A DNA stretch of 64,000 nt from assembly GCA_029582155.1 (NCBI GenBank), contig CM055907.1, forward strand, positions 34,035,983-34,099,982, read 5' to 3'. The DNA is from Panopea generosa (lineage: Eukaryota; Mollusca; Bivalvia; Adapedonta; Hiatellidae). Shown here piece by piece: positions 12,501-23,416 of this stretch. Under the pieces are notes generated by a model. It searched no databases and had not been told where the DNA came from. It saw only the letters and a program-made list of their open reading frames with translations. Position numbers and translations under genes: made by a program. Every line of letters begins with the position of its first letter. Within the stretch, counting starts at the first letter, position 1.

Positions 12501-15500
12501 TAATTTAAGTTTCGGGTAATGGTTCTTATAAGGATACTGTATCACCTAACGTAAACATATTTTGTAATAATTTATTGTTCGGGTAATGGTACTTATTAGG
12601 ATATTGTTTTACCTAACGTACACGCATTTTGTAATCATTTAAGATTCGAGTAATGGACTTTGTATCACCTAACGTACACGCATTTTGTAATCATTTAAGA
12701 TTCGAGTAATGGACTTTGTATCACCTAACGTACATGCATTTTGTAATAATTGATGGTTAGGGTTATGGTCGCTTATAAGAATACTGTATAACCTAACGGA
12801 CACGCATTTTGTTATAATTTAAGGTTTGGGTAATGATCGATAATGAGGATACTGTATCACTTAACGTACACGCATTTTGTAATAATTTAAGGTTCAGGTA
12901 ATGGTCGCTTATAAGGATACTGTATCACCTAACGTACACGCATTTGTAATAATTAATGGTTCGGGTAATGGTCGCTTATAAGGATACTGTTTCACCTAAT
13001 GTACACGCATTTTGTAATAATTTATGATTCGGGTATTGGCCGCTTATAAGGATACTCTTTTACTTAACGTACACACATTTTGTAATAATTTATGGTTCGG
13101 GTAATGGCCGCTTATAAGGATACTGTTTTACCTAACGTACACGCATTTTGTAATAATTTAAGGTTCGGGTCATGGTCGCTTATAAGGATACTGTATCACC
13201 AAACGTACATGCATTTTGTAATAATTTATGTTTCGGGTAATGGCGGCTTATAAGGATACTGTATCACCTTACGTACACGTTTTTTGTAATAATTTAAGGT
13301 TCGGATAATGGTGGCTTATAAGGATACTGTTTCACCTAACGTACACGCATTTTGTAATAATTTAAGGTTCGGATAATGGTGGCTTATAAGGATACTGTTT
13401 CACCTAACGTACACACATTTTGTAATAATTTATGGTTTGGGTAATGGTCGCTTATAAGGATACTGTATCACCTAACGTACACACATTTTGTTATCATTTA
13501 AGGTTCGGGTAATGGTCGCTAAACTTTAATGTCAGTATATTGCTATGTTCTGTTATTGGGTTAAGGTATATATTGTAACTCTAACACTGTATAAACGGTT
13601 GAATGGAACAAAAATTAAGCCCCGTGCACATGCATTATTGGTATATATGCAAATTTGCCTACTGGAGTAAATATGGTTATGTGAGCGCATTTATGCACAT
13701 GAGTAAACTCCATATGAAAGGTTCACCTAGTGGGACCAAAGTGCAAATTAACCTTTACATGCGTTTAAAAGTAAGGTGTAAGTATTTCTCTTCATGTTTT
13801 GCTAACGTAAGTGTTCTTCTATATAATACTTACAAGATCGCAGTTTTGATACCGAGTTGATTACTTGTGTTCATGTTCAGAACCTTTCAATATTTTAGAT
13901 TTGTATGTAGTAAATTATACTTCATTAGCATTCAATAAAGCGGAGCGATAGTGCAGTGGTAGAGAGTTGGCCACCAACATTAGATGCTACGGGCTCGATC
14001 CTCGGCTCAAGCCGGTGCCTCTCAAAAACAACACTTACTGGTTCTATACATCTGGGCTTACTTGTCATTCAAACAGAGACAAACTAGTATAAATTAAAGT
14101 TGTTGAAGATATTATGCATCTCTACCATTCCTTTAAAGACCAGAAATATAAATTTGTACGTTTTAGTGTTCATGATTGGAACAAAGGCAAATGTAGTTCG
14201 GTTCCGGTGGTTCAGTAGGAGAATGTCATTCTCGGAATCGAATGGCGCCGGGTTTGATTCCTGGGCATTTCACTAATGTCTTCAATGCTTAGTACTGGTT
14301 CTCAAAGAGTCTATTTCAGCGATATGGATCCTTTTAACATGTCGTAAAAAACATTCAGTGAGCTTAGATGGTTCACTAATTCGGCGTCAACATCTGACTA
14401 ACGAAAATAATTGAAATAATTCAACGATTAAGATCGGTTAGTGCAACATGTGTGTGCTCAAATAATGTCATTTGACAATAAAACTGCGATTCTAACCACG
14501 TATTGTCTTCGCACACAAAGCGACATCTACTTCGTCAGCATTGACATGATTGTCGTCATCACCGTTGTTGATATTTGCTACTATTCGTTGTACACGAAGG
14601 TCACATTTATCACGCAGGACATCATTTACTTCAATCAACGTACACGCAAACACAGCATCAGCCTCTAGGCGTTTCTGTCGGCATATCTACCTACTGTCAA
14701 GACGTGCAAAGGAGTTATCGATTGTCAATCTAGATCTGTTAAGGCGATTGTTGAAATGTTACGAACATTCGCCAGGTTAATACGTTAGTGGCTATACAAA
14801 ATCAATAGGAACATGGCCATTGCTGGTTCCTTGTCACCTTGTCAGACTGACGAAACTTCAGTTGAGGAAAAGCAAAGACTTTGCCAAGAATTTCATTGTT
14901 GACTCTTTCCAGTCAGCCAACATTGATTGCACGAAATATGTATTTATGATGACAAACTCCTTTTAAAAACAACGATTGATATATCTTCCTGTTAAGGATC
15001 GGTAAGTCAGTGTCATCAATTGCTCCACCACAATTTAAAAAGTCAAAGCATCTGGCCCGCAATGACGGTTTTCTGATCGTCTCTACTTCGAACTTCGAAC
15101 TGCGACGAACTCTTCGAGGATATTTTTAAATAAAGCCTCAAACACTTTGTGGACAACACCAAACTGATTGCCTAACAGTTATATACTCATTACAGGAAGC
15201 AAACTGTTCTATACTCATTACAGGAAGCAAGCTGTTCTATATTCATGACAGGAAGCAAATGGTACTATATTCATCTCAGGAAGCAAACTGTTCTATATTC
15301 ATCTCAGGAAGCAAACTGTTCTATACTCATCTCAGGAAGCAAACTGTTCTATACTCATTACAGGAAGCAAACTGTTCTGTACTCATCTCAGGAAGCAAAC
15401 TGTTCTATACTCATTACAGGAAGCAAACTGTAATATACTCATCTCAGGAAGCAAACTGTAATATACTCATCTCAGAAAGCAAACTGTTCTGTACTCATCT

Positions 15501-18500
15501 CAGGAAGTAAACTGTTCTATACTCATTACAGGAAGCAAACTGTTCTATATTCATTACAGGAAGCAAACTGTTCTGTACTCGTTTCAGGAAGTAAACTGTT
15601 CTATACTCATTACAGGAAGCAAACTGTTCTATACTCATCTCAGGAAGCAAACTGTAATATACTCATCTCAGGAAGCAAACTGTTCTATACTCATTACAGG
15701 AAACAAACTGTTCTGTACTCATCTCAGGAAGTAAACTGTTCTATACTCATTACAGGAAGCAAAATGTTCTATACTCATCTTAGGAAGCAAATGGTACTCT
15801 ATTCATCTCAGAAAGCAAACTGTTCTATACTCATTACAGGAAGCAGACTGTAATATACTCATCTCAGGAAGCAAACTGTTCTATACTCATTACAGGAAGC
15901 AAACTGTTATGTACTCATCTCAGGAAGCAAACTGTTCTATACTCATTACAGGAAGCAAACTGTAATATACTCATCTCAGGAAGCAAACTGTAATATACTC
16001 ATCTCAGGAAGCAAACTGTTCTGTACTCATCTCAGGAAGTAAACTGTTCTATACTCATTACAGGAAGCAAACTGTTCTATACTCATCTCAGGAAGCAAAC
16101 TGTAATATATTCATCTCAGGAAGCAAACTGTTCTATACTCATTACAGGAAGCAAACTGTTCTGTACTCATCTCAGGAAGTAAACTGTTCTATACTCATGT
16201 CAGGAAGCAAACTGTTCTATACTCATTACAGGAAGCAAACTGTTCTGTACTCATCTCAGGAAGTAAACTCTTCTATACTCATTACAGGAAGCAAACTGTT
16301 CTATACTCATCTTAGGAAGCAAATGGTACTATATTCATCTCAGGAAGCAAACTGTTCTATACTCATTACAGGAAGCAAACTGTTCTATACTCATCTCAGG
16401 AAGCAAACTGTTCTATACTCATTACAGGAAGCAAACTGTAATATACTCATCTCAGGAAGCAAACTGTTCTATACTCATTACAGGAAGCAAACTGTTCTAT
16501 ACTCATTACAGGAAGCAAACTGTGCTATACTCATTACAGGAAGCAAACTGTTCTATACTCATTACAGAAAGCAAACTGTAATATACTCATTACAGAAAGC
16601 AAACTGTAATATACTCATCTCAGGAAGCAAACTGTTCTATCCTCATTACAGGAAGCAAACTGTGCTATACTCATTACAGGAAGCAAACTGTAATATACTC
16701 ATCTCAGGAAGCGAACTGTTCTATACTCATCACAGGAAGCAAACTGTTCTTTACTCATCTCAGGAAGCAAACTGTGCTATACTCATTACAGGAAGCAAAC
16801 TGTGCTATACTCATTACAGGAAGCAAACTGTAATATACTCATCTCAGGAAGCAAACTGTTCTATACTCAATACAGGAAGCAAAATGTGCTATACTGATTA
16901 CAGGAAGCAAACTGTAATATACTCATCTCAGGAAGCAAACTGTGCTATACTCATTACAGGAAGCAAACTGTTCTATACTCATCTCAGGAAGCAAACTGTT
17001 CTATACTCATTACAGGAAGCAAACTGTAATATACTCATCTCAGGAAGCAAACTGTTCTATACTCATTACAGGAAGCAAACTGTTCTATACTCATCTCAAG
17101 AAGCAAACTGTTCTATACTCATCTCAGGAAGCAAACTGTTCTATACTCATTACAGGAAGCAAACTGTAATATACTCATCTCAGGAAGCAAACTGTTCTAT
17201 ACTCATTACAGGAAGCAAACTGTTCTATACTCATCTCAGGAAGCAAACTGTTCTATACTCATTACAGGAAGCAAACTGTTCTGTACTCATCTCAGGAAGC
17301 AAACTGTTTTGTACTCATCTCAGGAAGCAAACTGTTCTATACTCATTACAGGAAGCAGACTGTAATATACTCATCTTAGGAAGCAAATGGTACTATATTC
17401 ATCTCAGGAAGCAAACTGTTCTATACTCATTACAGGAAGCAGACTGTAATATACTCATCTCAGGAAGCAAACTGTTCTATACTCATTACAGGAAGCAAAC
17501 TGTTATGTACTCATCTCAGGAAGCAAACTGTTCTATACTCATTACAGGAAGCAAACTGTTCTATACTCATCTTAGGAAGCAAATGGTACTCTATTCATCT
17601 CAGAAAGCAAACTGTTCTATACTCATTACAGGAAGCAGACTGTAATATACTCATCTCAGGAAGCAAACTGTTCTATACTCATTACAGGAAGCAAACTGTT
17701 ATGTACTCATCTCAGGAAGCAAACTGTTCTATACTCATTACAGGAAGCAAACTGTAATATACTCATCTCAGGAAGCAAACTGTAATATACTCATCTCAGG
17801 AAGCAAACTGTTCTGTACTCATCTCAAGAAGTAAACTGTTCTATACTCATTACAGGAAGCAAACTGTTCTATACTCATCTCAGGAAGCAAACTGTAATAT
17901 ATTCATCTCAGGAAGCAAACTGTTCTATACTCATTACAGGAAGCAAACTGTTCTGTACTCATCTCAGGAAGTAAACTCTTCTATACTCATGTCAGGAAGC
18001 AAACTGTTCTATACTCATTACAGGAAGCAAACTGTTCTGTACTCATCTCAGGAAGTAAACTGTTCTATACTCATTACAGGAAGCAAACTGTTCTATACTC
18101 ATCTTAGGAAGCAAATGGTACTATATTCATCTCAGGAAGCAAACTGTTCTATACTCATTACAGGAAGCAAACTGTTCTATACTCATCTCAGGAAGCAAAC
18201 TGTTCTATACTCATTACAGGAAGCAAACTGTAATATACTCATCTCAGGAAGCAAACTGTTCTATACTCATTACAGGAAGCAAACTGTTCTATTTTCATTA
18301 CAGGAAGCAAAATGTGCTATACTCATTACAGGAAGCAAACTGTTCTATACTCATTAAAGGAAGCAAACTGTGCTATACTCATTACAGGAAGCAAACTGTA
18401 ATATACTCATCTCAGGAAGCGAACTGTTCTATACTCATTACAGGAAGCAAAATGTGCTATACTCATTACAGGAATCAAACTGTTCTATACTCATTACAGA

Positions 18501-20368
18501 AAGCAAACTGTAATATACTCATTACAGAAAGCAAACTGTAATATACTCATCTCAGGAAGCAAACTGTTCTATACTCATTACAGGAAGCAAACTGTGCTAT
18601 ACTCATTACAGGAAGCAAACTGTAATATACTCATCTCAGGAAGCGAACTGTTCTATACTCATTACTGGAAGCAAACTGTTCTTTACTCATCTCAGGAAGC
18701 AAACTGTGCTATACTCATTACAGGAAGCAAACTGTGCTATACTCATTACAGGAAGCAAACTGTAATATACTCATTACAGGAAGCAAACTGTAATATACTC
18801 ATCTCAGGAAGCAAACTGTTCTATACTCAATACAGGAAGCAAAATGTGCTATACTGATTACAGGAAGCAAACTGTAATATACTCATCTCAGGAAGCAAAC
18901 TGTGCTATACTCATTACAGGAAGCAAACTGTTCTATACTCATCTCAGGAAGCAAACTGTTCTATACTCATTACAGGAAGCAAACTGTAATATACTCATCT
19001 CAGGAAGCAAACTGTTCTATACTCATTACAGGAAGCAAACTGTTCTATACTCATCTCAAGAAGCAAACTGTTCTATACTCATCTCAGGAAGCAAACTGTT
19101 CTATATTCATTACAGGAAGCAAACTGTAATATACTCATCTCAGGAAGCAAACTGTTCTATACTCATTACAGGAAGCAAACTGTTCTATACTCATCTCAGG
19201 AAGCAAACTGTTCTATACTCATTACAGGAAGCAAACTGTTCTGTACTCATCTCAGGAAGCAAACTGTTTTGTACTCATCTCAGGAAGCAAACTGTTCTAT
19301 ACTCATTACAGGAAGCAGACTGTAACATACTCATCTTAGGAAGCAAATGGTACTATATTCATCTCAGGAAGCAAACTGTTCTATATTCATCTCAGGAAGC
19401 AAACTGTATATACTCATTACAGGAAGCAAATTGTTCTATACTCAACTCAGGAAGCAAACTGTTCTATACTCGTCACAGGAAGCAAACAGTTCTATATTCA
19501 TCTCAAGAAGCAAACCAATAAAGTTGATTCTCTACATCGATGGCCTCTCGAACAATATTATCATGTAGATACAAGCTGGCTTCAAGGGCATATGTAATCA
19601 GACGTCTGCCTCTTCATTCTGAAGTGTTCAGTCCATTGTTCGCCACCAAAGTCCCCACAACCACAAGGTCCGCGTACCAATAATCGGATTTAGGTCTGCT
19701 CCATATTATTTTTTCATATCCAAATCAAACAGCAAAATATAAATCTATGCAAATGGAAACACTATGTGTCTTTTGAATCTAAAGAGTCCGTCCAGTTTGA
19801 TTGCAATGAGGTTTTAATCTAGTCTTCCAAGTCATGTGAACGCTTGGTAAAACCCTAATGTATATTTTGTGCATGTCAACGGGGCTTAAGATTACGCTAC
19901 GAACACTTTATAATGTATGGTCCTTCTAAAATAACTTGGGTCTAATCATCATAATTATATGTGTGTATGTGCTCCGTGTTTTGGAGTGAAATAATTTTAG
20001 AAATATATTATTTGAATTATTGTCGTTTGTAAATTGTTTTCATAACATTATTATAATAATGATACCGTTTTTAAAATATTCAATCACGACTTATTGGGAC
20101 ATGCTTAAGATGGTTTTATTTTCCATTTAAACAATTGGTGTTTCTTCATTGAATTCTAGCCCTGGTGTGTTTCTAACACTCATTTATCGAGATGATCAAA
20201 TAAATATATTCATTTATTGATACTACCATATGTTATAAAATAAAACGCTGTTTTTCTTGTTGTAAACATGAAGTAGTTATGTTTGGTATAAACTACCTAT
20301 AATTACAATTGTGTTTATTTTCAGGCAAGATGAGACAAATTTCAAAAATTCATCCGGACGATCATTAG
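3590..20368 (+). CDS. Five-exon CC-rich single-pass membrane protein, STMC6-like (Shisa/CYYR1/VOPP1 type), 149 aa
   Basis: Exons 3590-3717, 4099-4230, 7907-8031, 9140-9160 and 20325-20368 join in frame with GT-AG junctions throughout, phases 2, 2, 1 and 1, total 450 nt including the TAG. The protein has a signal peptide (residues about 1-23). A cysteine ectodomain follows, with C35, C53, C61, CC70-71, CC77-78 and CC84-85. The transmembrane helix is at about 96-117 (IAGIATGIAAWVGILIVFML). A short basic tail ends in KIHPDDH. This architecture matches small single-pass adaptors with a conserved Cys core. Unlike many Shisa and VOPP1 members, the visible tail has no PPxY motif. Exon 4 is a 21-nt microexon (KMENWFM). 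Introns of 381, 3676, 1108 and 11164 bp are dominated by tandem arrays. The start was chosen because the tandem ATG at 3590 directly precedes the signal peptide. The exon chain is seen directly; the family is inferred. Confidence 0.8.
3718..4098 (+). other. Intron 1 of the five-exon CC-rich gene
   Basis: It opens with GTATGT and ends with CACGTGTAG. An alternative donor (GTGAGC at 3662) would end exon 1 in phase 0. It does not fit exon 2, which must receive a phase-2 junction to stay open, so 3717 is preferred. Confidence 0.7.
4231..4597 (+). other. Unique part of intron 2
   Basis: It begins with a strong donor (GTAAGATA). No other feature is seen. Minus frames here are antisense to exon 2. 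Confidence 0.6.
4598..7435. repeat. 51-bp tandem array inside intron 2
   Basis: The core GTCAATGCCGCATACACAAT then CTGCCTATGTAAAATCAATA recurs every 51 bp, with a shortened form lacking about 20 bp common between 5790 and 6320. Since 51 = 17 codons, several frames stay open for 100-200 codons with a 17-residue repeating peptide. These frames are not genes. Blocks at about 6282-6608 and 6615-6995 repeat each other, including their variant copies, which indicates duplication of multi-monomer units. A tRNA-derived SINE sits near the left end. Confidence 0.95.
4672..4850 (+). mobile_element. tRNA-Ala-like SINE inserted in the 51-bp array
   Basis: The head has an A box (GTGGTCTAGTGGT), a perfect 5-bp anticodon stem around a TGC anticodon (TCCGC/GCGGA) and a B box (GGGTTCAATC). 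It is followed by a non-tRNA body. The acceptor and T stems do not pair properly, so this is a SINE head rather than a functional tRNA gene. It is flanked on both sides by 51-bp monomers, so it inserted into, or was trapped by, the array. Confidence 0.75.
7436..7906 (+). other. 3' part of intron 2
   Basis: Unique AT-rich sequence ending in a good acceptor (TTTAAATTTTCCAG). No further exon is seen. Confidence 0.6.
8060..8210. repeat. Short duplication of about 80 bp in intron 3
   Basis: The segment containing CAGGAGTTAATTAAAATGTT and GAAGATAGTATGCCTACTTA occurs twice in direct order with few differences. Confidence 0.8.
8510..8700 (+). mobile_element. tRNA-derived SINE in intron 3
   Basis: An A-box-like GTGGTCCAATGGTAAAGC and a B box (GGTCGTGGGTTCGACCC) are followed by a body with CTTGAGCACGACACC and TTAGTACTGGTTCTTATGAC. 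Parts of this body recur in reverse at 62690-62840 and in the element at 14196, showing a shared SINE family. Confidence 0.75.
8772..9117. repeat. 27-bp tandem array in intron 3, about 12 copies
   Basis: Unit TTCTGTTTGTTTTATAGTGG plus a GTGCATA variant region. Copies alternate between TTTTATAG and TTTTAAAG forms, suggesting a two-monomer unit. The 9-codon period keeps both a plus and a minus frame open across the array, and neither is a gene. The array ends about 20 bp before the acceptor of the 21-nt microexon. Confidence 0.95.
9224..13525. repeat. 68-bp satellite-like array in intron 4, about 60 copies
   Basis: The core TATCACCTAACGTACACGCA then TTTTGTAAT and AAGGTTCGGGTGATGGTCGC repeats every 68 bp. 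Left-hand copies (to about 10000) are nearly identical. Right-hand copies are more diverged and vary in length, with frequent AATAATTT and GGTAATGG variants and copies missing the CTTATAAGGATA part. Homogenisation therefore seems strongest near the left end. Confidence 0.95.
13526..13937 (+). other. Unique intron-4 sequence
   Basis: No family features. An 85-codon frame at 13603-13860 has no recognisable domain and lies within the long intron. Confidence 0.5.
13938..14100 (+). mobile_element. tRNA-derived SINE in intron 4
   Basis: A-box-like GATAGTGCAGTGGTAGAGAG and B-box-like GGGCTCGATCC with a tail containing ACACTTACTGGTTC. The tRNA fold is degraded. Confidence 0.65.
14196..14345 (+). mobile_element. 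Second tRNA-derived SINE in intron 4
   Basis: GGTTCCGGTGGTTCAGTAGG resembles an A box and GGGTTTGATTCC a B box. The body contains TGCTTAGTACTGGTTCT, shared with the SINEs at 8510 and 62695. Confidence 0.65.
14490..15172 (-). pseudogene. C-terminal two-thirds of a PIF/Harbinger (HARBI1-like) DDE transposase, decayed
   Basis: Read on the minus strand from 15172 down, successive frames give GNQFGVVHKVFEALFKNI (helix-turn-helix-like block), then LNCGGAIDDTDLPI, which corresponds to the family's GAIDGTH block holding the first catalytic Asp. Next come VCHHKYIFRAINVGW (block before the second Asp; the expected Asp is replaced, reading ERVNNE) and ADAVFACTLIEVNDVLRDKC, matching the C-terminal region where the family has a CxVLHN-like motif. 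Stops and frameshifts separate the blocks. Harbinger transposases cut and paste DNA with a DDE nuclease core; this copy cannot be active. It lies antisense in intron 4. Its N-terminal part is at 19516-19690, beyond the 28-bp array. Confidence 0.8.
15172..19515. repeat. 28-bp minisatellite splitting the Harbinger transposase, about 155 copies
   Basis: Units of CAGGAAGCAAACTGTTCTAT plus ACTCATTA or ACTCATCT. The period is 28, so three monomers make 28 codons and all plus frames stay open. This generates frames up to 482 codons that are not genes. Variant monomers show a large duplication. Landmarks at 15781 and 16197 recur at 17573 and 17989, offset 1792 (64 monomers). Further right the offset is 1960 (70 monomers, e.g. 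16881 and 18841), so six monomers were added in the second copy. Read on the minus strand the monomer encodes FASCNEYRTV-like residues, continuous with the transposase halves on both sides. Confidence 0.95.
19516..19690 (-). pseudogene. N-terminal part of the same PIF/Harbinger transposase, decayed
   Basis: The minus strand reads WTEHFRMKRQTSDYIC, then, after one frameshift, LEASLYLHDN followed by VREAIDVENQLYWFAS, and then enters the 28-bp array. In PIF/Harbinger proteins a block of this kind (FRM...F.Y.C, then a REAI.VE segment and a small helix) lies directly before the EYR(T/V)...FGV helix-turn-helix segment. That segment is found at the other end of the array. The true 5' end and the terminal inverted repeats were not identified. 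Confidence 0.75.
19700..20324 (+). other. 3' end of intron 4
   Basis: AT-rich sequence ending in a good acceptor (GTGTTTATTTTCAG) for the terminal exon. No further coding block is recognised, although upstream parts of the Harbinger element may be present in diverged form. Confidence 0.5.
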
Positions 20369-20980
20369 TATGCACACCAGAAAAATGCATATCATGTTAC
20401 TTTATTTTTTAAAATCTTTATTTGAAATATAAATTGTATGTCTAATTGATTTAATTTTTTAATTGAATGCCAAATTGCATATTATGTAACTTGAATGTTC
20501 TAAATTTGGTTACTAATTTGAGCCCTATGGAAAATGTAATAGTGGCGAGACACGTTACAAATCATTAACCTGTTTACAATAGCCAGGCCAGTCTACGTAC
20601 CTTGGAGTAATCACGTTATTTGCGTCCATTTCCGTTGGTCATTAAATAATATGCCATGCACGTATTAATCTTTTAGTACGTTTTAAAAAAGTTTTAATGT
20701 TTGTCTTATCTTCAAGATATAGGTAAGCACAGCCTTGTGAAAGCACTTTAAACTAATAAATAAATATTGAAGCCTGAACAAGCATTATGACACCATACAG
20801 ATATGTAAACAATGTTAAATTTTGATGCAGGAAATACGTGCCAGAATGGGACTGAGCGTGAGTGTCTTCACTTCTTGTTGATAATCAATCGGAATTCCTC
20901 TATAATATTTGCAGATTTGTATTGCATTTGGGGCTGCAAGGCTATAAATTGTCAATAAAGCGATTTGTTTAAAAAATATC
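20369..20980 (+). other. Probable 3' UTR of the five-exon CC-rich gene
   Basis: AT-rich sequence after the TAG at 20366-20368. Candidate poly(A) signals are the ATAAATAAATA run near 20757 and AATAAA at 20954-20959. Confidence 0.45.
20954..20959 (+). terminator. Candidate poly(A) signal AATAAA
   Basis: A canonical hexamer about 590 bp after the stop codon, followed within 20 bp by a T-rich then A-rich run. An earlier alternative is near 20757. Which is used cannot be decided from sequence. Confidence 0.35.
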
Positions 20981-23416
20981 GTCTTAGTCCCAGTAAATGA
21001 AACAAAGGCTTGATACGGCCCATGTTACACATATTACACGAAATCAAAGATTCTAGTTTAAAACGTTCAAAACCTTTACAACAAGCAAGATTGGCCATCT
21101 TTCTGGTAACAGAAAATTTATTACCATATATACAAAAAACTGTTATTGAAACAAGCTATAAATATGAACATTCTATAGTCTTAATTAAAACTTTGATAAT
21201 ATAGAGCATGGAAAAGGTTTTTGGAAATTTAATAGTTCATTACTTACTTATATAGATTATTTAAACTTGATAAATTGAAAGATTGAGGAATTAAAACAAC
21301 AATATTCTGTTCCTATTCATAACAAAGAAAATTTAAATAACATTCAATATGTAATTAATGGCCATCTTTTCTTACAAACCCTACTCATGGAAATAAGAGG
21401 ACAAACAATTTCAAAAAGAAGTCATAAAAAAATAGAGATAACATAGAAAGAGAGATATTTCATAGAATAAACATATTTAAAAAATCATTAAACAATCAAA
21501 ACATTGAAGAATTGGATAGCTTAAAAATAGAATTAAATTGTATAAGGACACAAAAATTCAAAGGAAATATTTTAAGAGCTAGAGTAAAATGGATAGAAAA
21601 AAAAACTTTTTAAACAAAACAATCTCTCATTGAAACAAACAATGGTGAAATAGTATATGAACAAACGGAAATTCTCAAAGAAACACAAAAATATTAAAAA
21701 AAAATTTTATTCAAATAATGACTCTAATTTAAAAGGATATTAATTTAACAGATGAAGTTAATGCAGCGATTACTCAAAAACTGTCAAGGTAAAATTATAT
21801 ACCAAGAGTTAACATACGGTAAAAGACCGCAGTCCTGGCAGCGACGGATATACTACAAGTTTCTGTAAGGTATTTTGGAAACAATTAGGTCATTTTGTGT
21901 TAAGATCAATCAATTACAGTTCCGAAAATGGTCAAATGTCAATTACCCAGAGACAGGGCATTATCACACGCAAACCAAAAGAGAATAAACCTAAACAATT
22001 TCTTAAAAATTGGCGTCTTATTACATTATTGAACACAGTATATAAGATGGCATCGGGTACTATCTATAGCAGAACGAAATAAAACTGTAACTTTAAGTTA
22101 ATAGACAGAGATCAAACAAGACTTATTAAAGGAAGATACATAGGAGAAAATAAAAGATTACTGTATGATATTTTGCAGATTACTGAAGAGAAAGAAATTT
22201 CAGGACTGATACTCTTGATCGACTTTGAAAAAGCTTTTGACACTTTATCTTGGAACTTTATTTCAAAAACACTACAAGTTTCCAAACTTGGCCCATCAAT
22301 ACAAAATTGGATCAAAACTTTTATAATAATGCACAGTCCATGGTATAGCAAAATGGGTTTTTATCATCTCCTGTCAAGATTGGTCTAGGTTGTCGTCAAG
22401 GTGATACCTTATCCCCATATATTTTATCCTTTGTACAGAAATATTAACTTTTAAAATAAAAAATAATAAAAATATTAAAGGTATACAAATAGGAAATACA
22501 GAATACAAAATGTCCCAATTTGCTGATGATACCACAATATTACTAGATGAATATGATTCATCGCTTAATCAAACATTGGAAGAATTAGAAAGGTTTACAA
22601 AATATTCTGGATTGAGAGTTAATTTTGAAAAAAAAAGTAATTTGGATAGGTAAAAAAAAGTATACAATCGATAAAAACCAAATGGAAACTAACATGGGAT
22701 AAAACAACTTTTAAATTATTAGGATTAAATTTCCATGTTGATCTGGACAGAATGGTTGATTTGAATAACAAACAGATGTTCTTAAATCATATGCAGAAGT
22801 AATAGAAAAGTATGATATAAATTCAGAGTAAGACTTTTTAAAGATGCCAATCTTCTATAATCACATTTTTTTAATTGGCAGACAACGTTTCTTTATGGCA
22901 ACCGGGTTTAATAAAGGTAAACGATTTATTAATGATTTGATAAATGACAATGGTGCTTTACTTACATTAAAAGAATTTAAAGTAAAATATGCAATTGAAA
23001 TAAACTTCCTACATTATCAATGAATAGTTATGGCAATAAAAAATTACAAAAATCATAAAAGTAACACAGAACAAATTAATTCATTCAAAAGTAGTACACC
23101 TTTTACACCAACACACATAAGTATCATCACAAAAAACAGAAAAGGAACTAATAACTTGTATAAAATCTTAAACTCTAATACAGATAAACCAACAAGCAAG
23201 AAAATATTGAATAAAATATATAACATAGCTGAAAATGAATGGAAAATCATATACAGTTTGCCTTTTCAAACGACAAAAGACACATACCTGCAATGGCTTC
23301 AAACAAGAATACTCCACATAACTCTAGCAACTTATAAAATCTTTGTAAAAATAAAATTGAAAGAGAGCCCACAAATGTTCATTTTGTCACAGGGAAGTTG
23401 AAACACTTGTGCATAT

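Noticed and set aside
16197..17645. 482-codon open frame with repeated GSKLFYTHYRKQ-like peptide
   Set aside because: It is produced by the stop-free 28-bp array, is open in all three plus frames and has no start context, splice signal or non-repeat domain.
15172..19515. CRISPR-like regular repeats
   Set aside because: Monomers are contiguous with no unique spacers, and the genome is clearly eukaryotic. The same applies to the other arrays.
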